Position numbers and translations under genes: made by a program
Part shown: piece by piece, positions 5,899-10,466 of the stretch
Numbering within the stretch: the stretch's first letter is position 1
Layout of the letters: each line of letters starts with the position of its first letter
The notes under the pieces: generated by a model
The model's database searches: none
Told to the model about the DNA's origin: nothing
What the model saw: only the letters and a program-made list of their open reading frames with translations
Source: CAYFKJ01 sp964528595
GTDB lineage: Bacteria > Pseudomonadota > Alphaproteobacteria > UBA2966
Reading direction: 5' to 3'
DNA length: 10,466 nt
Assembly: GCA_964528595.1 (NCBI GenBank)
Contig: CAZGTM010000095.1
Coordinates: forward strand, 1 to 10,466

Positions 5899-7612
5899 TC
5901 CTCACAAGACGGCGGCAATCGCCCTTATCCTCTCGGTCTGCCTGACGGTGCCCGCTCACGCTGCCGACGACCCCCATGCGGACGTGTTTTCGGAAAACTC
6001 CTATCCCTCGGCCAACGAATGCGCCAAGTGCCACGGAGAAATTTTTGAGGAGTGGCGCTCCTCGAGCCACGCCTATGCCTCGGTCTCGCCGGTCTTCCAT
6101 AAATTCGAGCAGGCGATCAACAATCTCGCACCGACCATCGGCAACTTTTGCGTCCGCTGCCACGCCCAAGTCGGCACCCAAATGGGCGAAGCCAGGGAAG
6201 CGCCGCTGTGGGAACGCACGCAGGTTTCGCGCGAGGGCATTACCTGCATCACCTGTCATCGGGTTGACGAGGCGTACCTCAAGGTTAACGGCGAACGGCG
6301 GATCGTACCGGGAGACATTTTTCAACCGGTCTTCGGGCCGTATGGCGGTGACGGTGTGGCGGAGGCGATCAAGAACAAGGATTTCTACAAAATCGCCACG
6401 GCCGAAGGTGAACGCGGCAGCAATATCCATCTTTCGGGCATCAAGTTCGAACAACTCGACAAATCGGAATTTTGTGGCGCCTGCCACCAGGTCGCGGTCA
6501 ATCTCGGCATTAAGCTCGAGGTCGTATGGGACCAATATCGCGCCTCACCGGCTAAAGCCCAAGGCTTGACCTGTCAGGATTGCCACATGAGCCGGGAACC
6601 CGGCAAAGCGGCGGGCTTCACCACGGCGCCGGCGGCAGTCGTCGGCGGCAAACCGGTGAACCCGGACCGCAAGCACCATAATCACGCCATGGCGGGGCCC
6701 GGTTATCCCATCGCCCATCCCGGCATATTCCCGCACAACACCGAAGCAGCCAACTGGACGATCGAGGAATGGCTGCAGTTCGACTATCGCGCCGGTTGGG
6801 GCACGGAGGAGTTCGAGGAAAAGGTCGACGACGAAACCGTCGAGGTAGAATTTCCGGAAACCTGGGAGGATCCCGGTGACCGGGAAGACGCGCGCGCCGT
6901 TATTGACGAAAACCTGGAAAAGATCGAAGAGAAAAGGGAACTCCGCCGTCAGGTCATGGAGAACGGCTCTCATATTGACGGACCGTTTTTCGAAAGCGCG
7001 AGGGGAACCGGGTCCGATCTCTCGTTTGCCTACAAAATCACCAACATCAATCCGGGCCATAACCTGCCTTCGGGATCGCTTGGCGCGCAGCCGGAGATCT
7101 GGCTGAACGTGGCGTTGATCTCGCCGGACGGGGAAAATATCTGGGAATCAGGCTATGTCGACAGCCAGGGGGACATGGCCGACTTGCATTCGGCCGATGT
7201 TCTGGCCGGTAAGCTTCCCCACGACGATCAGTTGTTCAATCTGCAAACAAAATTTCTCACGACCAACGTCAAAGGGACCGACCGGGAAATGTATCTGCCG
7301 GTGAATTTCGATATCGACCAGTTGCCCTTCCTGAGACCGGCAGCGCAACCGACGACGGTGATCAATCATCCGCCCTTTGTCCGCATGGAGGGCCGCAGCA
7401 TCCCGCCGCTAGGCTCGCGCATGGCGAGGTATACGGTGCCGGCGGCGCTTTTGGAAAAGCCCGGCAAATACCGTCTGGCCGTCAGACTGCGTTCGCGGGC
7501 CGAACCCATCTACTTCATGCGCTTCATCGGCGCGACCGAGGATATGGTGCGCGCCATGAACGAATGGATGCTCGACATCCACCCTTACACCGTTGAATTC
7601 GAGGTCAAGTGA
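5888..7612 (+). CDS. Secreted pentaheme cytochrome c with a heme-free C-terminal domain
   Basis: This is a 574-residue periplasmic or cell-surface protein. ATG 5888 gives a clear Sec signal (hydrophobic 9-21, cleavage after AHA near residue 25) and overlaps the previous gene by 11 nt. Upstream frame extension would place coding sequence before the signal peptide, so it was rejected. Five CXXCH sites are present: CAKCH at 45, CVRCH at 88, CITCH at 120, CGACH at 196 and CQDCH at 229. Motifs such as CAKCHGEIFEEWRSSSHA and LTCQDCHM are typical of the cytochrome c554/multiheme superfamily. An acidic Glu-rich stretch around residues 310-350 separates the heme half from about 220 residues without hemes. 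This C-terminal part contains NPGHNLPSG, a motif I associate with multiheme c proteins, whose His may be a distal ligand. It otherwise looks like a beta-rich domain. It is directly followed by the barrel gene (1-nt gap). The substrate is unknown. Confidence 0.87.
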   Translation: MKISPHKTAAIALILSVCLTVPAHAADDPHADVFSENSYPSANECAKCHGEIFEEWRSSSHAYASVSPVFHKFEQAINNLAPTIGNFCVRCHAQVGTQMGEAREAPLWERTQVSREGITCITCHRVDEAYLKVNGERRIVPGDIFQPVFGPYGGDGVAEAIKNKDFYKIATAEGERGSNIHLSGIKFEQLDKSEFCGACHQVAVNLGIKLEVVWDQYRASPAKAQGLTCQDCHMSREPGKAAGFTTAPAAVVGGKPVNPDRKHHNHAMAGPGYPIAHPGIFPHNTEAANWTIEEWLQFDYRAGWGTEEFEEKVDDETVEVEFPETWEDPGDREDARAVIDENLEKIEEKRELRRQVMENGSHIDGPFFESARGTGSDLSFAYKITNINPGHNLPSGSLGAQPEIWLNVALISPDGENIWESGYVDSQGDMADLHSADVLAGKLPHDDQLFNLQTKFLTTNVKGTDREMYLPVNFDIDQLPFLRPAAQPTTVINHPPFVRMEGRSIPPLGSRMARYTVPAALLEKPGKYRLAVRLRSRAEPIYFMRFIGATEDMVRAMNEWMLDIHPYTVEFEVK

Positions 7613-7613
7613 C

Positions 7614-9128
7614 ATGCGTGCCGGAATGAAGGACATCTTCTCAGTTGTCGCGGCATCGGCGCTTGCGGCCGCGTTGCTGACATCCTCCCAGGCGCTCGCG
7701 ATTGACGTCAAAATGAGCGATGACGCCAAAAACATCGAGCACGATTCGTCCGTTTTCAAACCCGATCCGAAATACGACAAAACCCCATATTCGGCCGAGG
7801 CTCAGCGGGACATTTATGGCGGCAAGTCGGCCGTCAATGTGACCCGCCCATTGTTCGAACTTGGCCGGCCGCAATATTCCTCCGGCCCCTTTGAACGCGG
7901 CATAAACCTGATCGGGCGCAAGAACCTGCTGTTTCCGGGTTTGTCGGTCTACGGCGACTGGCGCACCGCCGCAGCCTACAACGACAATGGCGCCGCTGAA
8001 CTGGGCCAGGTCGCAACGCGGCTAAATTTGGATGTCGATTTGAAGCTCACGTCGACTGAGCGAATTCACGCATTCTTGCGGCCGCTGGATCAGGGAGGGC
8101 GTTTCACGCGCTACGAATTTTCGGCGGATGACGACAACCAGGGCGAAGTCGAACTGGACGGCAATCTCGAAACGTTGTTCTTCGAAGGGGACATGGGCTC
8201 GATCGCGACAGGTCTTAGCGATTCGTACTCCGATTTCGACCTGCCGTTCGCCCTCGGCCTGATGCCGCTTTTGTTCCAGAACGGCGTTTGGATGGAGGAC
8301 GCCTTCAGCGGATTGGCATTCACCATCCCGGCGCGGAACAGCCCGGCGTTTGATATATCCAACATGGATATCACGTTTTTTGCGGGCGTCGACAAGGTCA
8401 CGTCGCCGGCCATTACGGACGCTGCGGGCAACGTCGCGGATCACGGCGTGAACATGTATGGCGTCACAACATTTATCGAAGCCAACCAGGGCTACTGGGA
8501 GGCCGGGTACGCCTTCCTTGACGGGCGCAACGGTCTGGATGAGTTCGACTTTCACAATCTGACAATCGCCCATTCACGGCGCTACCGGCACCTGCTGTCC
8601 AACAGCACACGCGTCGTTTGGAGTCTCGGTCAGGACCGAAATGGGAACGTTCAACAGACGGCCGACGGCGTCATCCTGTTGCTGGAGAATTCGTTGATCA
8701 CGTCGAAGCCCTCGACCTACATCCCGTACATTAATCTCTTTGCCGGATTCGACCGCCCACAGTCGGCGGCACGGGCCGCCGGCGCCGGCGGTATTCTCAA
8801 GAACACCGGGATCAATTTCGAAACCGATGGATTGACCGGATTTCCCAAATTGGACGACACCGGACACGACACCTTCGGCGGTGCCGTCGGCGTCAATTAC
8901 CTGTTCGCCCTTGACCGCCAGATCGTTGCCGAAGCGGCCGCCGTCAAGGTCAGAGGCGGTGACAATGAAACTGGCCGGTCTGCTCCCGGCGATCAGTTCG
9001 CCTTGGGCATTCGTTATCAACAACCCCTGACCGAAGCCTGGATCATCCGCGCCGACGCCATGAAGGGCTGGCGCGATGTCGTTGACGATGTGATGGGCGT
9101 GCGGTTTGAGGTTCGCCGCAAGTTTTAG
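7614..9128 (+). CDS. Outer-membrane beta-barrel protein
   Basis: This is a 504-residue protein. ATG 7614 has GAGG at 7601-7604 and gives a Sec signal (hydrophobic 8-22, cleavage after ALA near residue 29). ATG 7626 is an alternative. The mature part lacks Cys and hemes, alternates polar and non-polar residues with many Gly/Asp turns, has no helical membrane segment and ends in GVRFEVRRKF. A terminal Phe closing a final amphipathic strand is the insertion signal of outer-membrane barrels. The barrel probably begins at about residue 90 (LLFPGLSVYGDWR), after about 60 residues of periplasmic-looking sequence. Placed among multiheme cytochromes, it could sheath a cytochrome across the outer membrane, as MtrB and PioB do. 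It is shorter than MtrB (around 700 residues) and lacks the Cys pair reported for MtrB, so an ordinary porin or substrate channel is equally open. Confidence 0.75.
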   Translation: MRAGMKDIFSVVAASALAAALLTSSQALAIDVKMSDDAKNIEHDSSVFKPDPKYDKTPYSAEAQRDIYGGKSAVNVTRPLFELGRPQYSSGPFERGINLIGRKNLLFPGLSVYGDWRTAAAYNDNGAAELGQVATRLNLDVDLKLTSTERIHAFLRPLDQGGRFTRYEFSADDDNQGEVELDGNLETLFFEGDMGSIATGLSDSYSDFDLPFALGLMPLLFQNGVWMEDAFSGLAFTIPARNSPAFDISNMDITFFAGVDKVTSPAITDAAGNVADHGVNMYGVTTFIEANQGYWEAGYAFLDGRNGLDEFDFHNLTIAHSRRYRHLLSNSTRVVWSLGQDRNGNVQQTADGVILLLENSLITSKPSTYIPYINLFAGFDRPQSAARAAGAGGILKNTGINFETDGLTGFPKLDDTGHDTFGGAVGVNYLFALDRQIVAEAAAVKVRGGDNETGRSAPGDQFALGIRYQQPLTEAWIIRADAMKGWRDVVDDVMGVRFEVRRKF

Positions 9129-9135
9129 GAGAAGG
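9127..9135 (+). promoter_or_regulatory. Ribosome binding site of the reductase gene
   Basis: AGGAGAAGG overlaps the end of the barrel stop codon and ends four bases before the ATG at 9140. The AGGAG core gives a spacing of eight. It is the strongest ribosome site in the operon, suggesting that the reductase is well translated. Confidence 0.6.
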
Positions 9136-9139
9136 CCAA

Positions 9140-10414
9140 ATGGATGTCCTAATCGATCTTGCCGCCGTTACATTTCTGGGCGTTCTAACTGTCTACGTCG
9201 GAAACCTGGCGTTGGTCTACAACCGCCGCACGGCCTGGGCCCGGCGCAGCCATGAGATGAGCCAGGAACGTTTGCGCGCCGAAATCGACCTTATCGCCGA
9301 CCGCCGCCGCATCGAACGGGAGAAATCCGATCTGTCATGGAACGGCTTCCGCAAATTCGAGATTTCGGACAGGGTGGAGGAGGCGGCCGGAACGTGTTCT
9401 TTCTACCTCTCGCCGCACGACCGCAAATCGCTGCCGCCCTTTGAGCCCGGCCAGTTTCTGACCTTCGATCTCCACCCTCCGGGGGAAACCAAATCCGTCG
9501 TCCGGTGCTATTCGCTGTCGGACAGTCCCAACCATCCGGATTATTACCGGGTCACCATCAAGCGCGTACCGCCGCCGCGGGGCCAGCCGGAACTACCGCC
9601 AGGCCTGTCGTCGAACTACTTCCACGACCAGGTGAACGTTGGCGATATCGTCGACATTAAGGCACCGTCCGGCCACTTCTACCTCGACATGTCGACCCAC
9701 AACCCCATCGTTTTGGTCGGCGGGGGAGTTGGCCTGACGCCTGTCCTCAGCATGCTGAACGCCGTCGTCGAATCCGGTTCGCAACGCGAAACGCATTTTT
9801 TCTACGGAGTCGTCAACGGCGCCGACCATGCGTTCAAGGGACATCTCCAGGAGATCGCCCAGGAAAACGAAAATGTTCATCTGCATGTTTGTTACTCCAA
9901 CCCTGCTGACGGCGATGTAGAAGGGGAGGACTACGACCATGGTGAGCGCGTTAGCGTCGATTTGTTCAAGCGCGAGTTGGAAAGCAATAACTACGATTTC
10001 TACATCTGCGGCCCCCCGCCCATGATGGCCTCGCTGGTCAGCGGCCTCGAGGAGTGGGGCGTGCCGGAGGGCAACATCAACTTTGAAGCTTTTGGACCGG
10101 CGTCCATCAAGAAGACGTCAGATGCAGCGGCACAGGATGCTGCACCGGACGGACAGACTCTCGACGTTAAATTCGCTCGCTCCAGCAAGACCGTCTCATG
10201 GAGCGCCGATCAGGGCTCAATCCTCGATATCGCGGAGGCCAACGGCGTCGTCAACATCGCGTCGGGCTGCCGGGCCGGAAATTGCGGTTCATGCATCACG
10301 GCGATCAAGGAAGGCGAGGTCGATTACCTCAATCCGCCGGGATCACCGGCAGAGGACGGCTCCTGCCACACCTGCATTTCGGTGCCCAAATCGGACCTGG
10401 TAATCGACGCTTGA
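9140..10414 (+). CDS. Membrane-anchored FAD/NAD(P)/[2Fe-2S] oxidoreductase
   Basis: This 424-residue flavoprotein reductase passes electrons between NAD(P)H, FAD and a plant-type [2Fe-2S] cluster. Residues 5-25 form one membrane helix followed by basic residues, so the catalytic part should be cytoplasmic. A charged, probably coiled-coil linker spans about 33-65. The FAD domain has R122-C-Y-S125 (the RxYS motif) and GLSSNYFHD, and resembles the flavohemoglobin/ferredoxin-NADP reductase superfamily. The nucleotide domain has VGGGVGLTPVLSML from residue 193 and CGPPPMM at 290. The C-terminal ferredoxin domain has C377-X4-C382-X2-C385 and C412 in the usual SGCRAGNCGSC and CHTCIS contexts. The order FAD-NAD-[2Fe-2S] matches phthalate dioxygenase reductase and the Hcr-type reductases. 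The membrane anchor is an addition seen also in NqrF. No oxygenase or hybrid-cluster protein lies in the window, so its partner is probably the CNB-ferredoxin or the diheme b protein. All cofactor motifs are intact. Confidence 0.9.
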   Translation: MDVLIDLAAVTFLGVLTVYVGNLALVYNRRTAWARRSHEMSQERLRAEIDLIADRRRIEREKSDLSWNGFRKFEISDRVEEAAGTCSFYLSPHDRKSLPPFEPGQFLTFDLHPPGETKSVVRCYSLSDSPNHPDYYRVTIKRVPPPRGQPELPPGLSSNYFHDQVNVGDIVDIKAPSGHFYLDMSTHNPIVLVGGGVGLTPVLSMLNAVVESGSQRETHFFYGVVNGADHAFKGHLQEIAQENENVHLHVCYSNPADGDVEGEDYDHGERVSVDLFKRELESNNYDFYICGPPPMMASLVSGLEEWGVPEGNINFEAFGPASIKKTSDAAAQDAAPDGQTLDVKFARSSKTVSWSADQGSILDIAEANGVVNIASGCRAGNCGSCITAIKEGEVDYLNPPGSPAEDGSCHTCISVPKSDLVIDA

Positions 10415-10466
10415 TCGGATCCAGTCGGGCGACGTTGTGTTTGCCGTAATCGGCTTCGAAGGCTTC

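Noticed and set aside
7614..9128. Assignment of the barrel as MtrB or PioB
   Set aside because: It is about 200 residues shorter than MtrB, lacks Cys and shows no recognisable MtrB motif. Only the general barrel call is supported.
10415..10466. Terminator or new gene at the right edge
   Set aside because: No GC-rich hairpin with a T-run is present in these 52 bases. The only structure is CTTCGAAG inside a short GGCTTC direct repeat, and the window ends too soon to judge.

Overview
The window looks like chromosomal DNA of a proteobacterium, perhaps an alphaproteobacterium. The evidence is the GC-rich coding sequence with a G/C third-position preference, ATG/GTG/TTG starts behind purine-rich ribosome sites, and envelope proteins of a Gram-negative cell (signal peptides plus an outer-membrane barrel ending in Phe). 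I cannot name the genus. There are no RNA genes, insertion sequences or CRISPR arrays.

Layout: at the left edge (1-79, minus) there may be the 5' end of a divergent gene that runs out of the window. Positions 80-492 have no gene. They are rich in dyad sequences and hold a candidate promoter (TTGACA at 358-363) overlapped by a perfect 7-bp inverted repeat. From 493 to 10414 there are seven genes, all on the plus strand: (1) a secreted tetraheme cytochrome c; (2) a cytoplasmic fusion of two cyclic-nucleotide-binding-like domains with a four-cluster [4Fe-4S] ferredoxin; (3) a small membrane protein with two HX13H helices, the signature of a diheme b-type cytochrome; (4) a membrane-anchored decaheme cytochrome c with a cytoplasmic tandem Cys-rich repeat and a large acidic heme-free insertion; (5) a secreted pentaheme cytochrome c with a heme-free C-terminal domain; (6) an outer-membrane beta-barrel; (7) a membrane-anchored FAD/NAD(P)/[2Fe-2S] reductase. 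Genes 2-7 overlap or lie within 11 nt of each other, so they are almost certainly one transcript. Gene 1 lies 68 nt upstream and probably belongs to it.

Together the genes encode every layer of an electron path across the Gram-negative envelope: NAD(P)H or ferredoxin chemistry in the cytoplasm (genes 7 and 2), b hemes across the inner membrane (gene 3), 19 predicted c hemes facing the periplasm (genes 1, 4, 5), and an outer-membrane pore (gene 6). The direction of flow and the terminal substrate cannot be read from the sequence. The most unusual points are the cyclic-nucleotide-sensor/ferredoxin fusion, the paired CX9CX9CX5-6C repeats in front of the membrane anchor of the decaheme protein, and that protein's roughly 190-residue acidic insertion. 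The operon as a whole does not match the classical MtrCAB, Pio, Nrf or Cyc2 systems as I know them.
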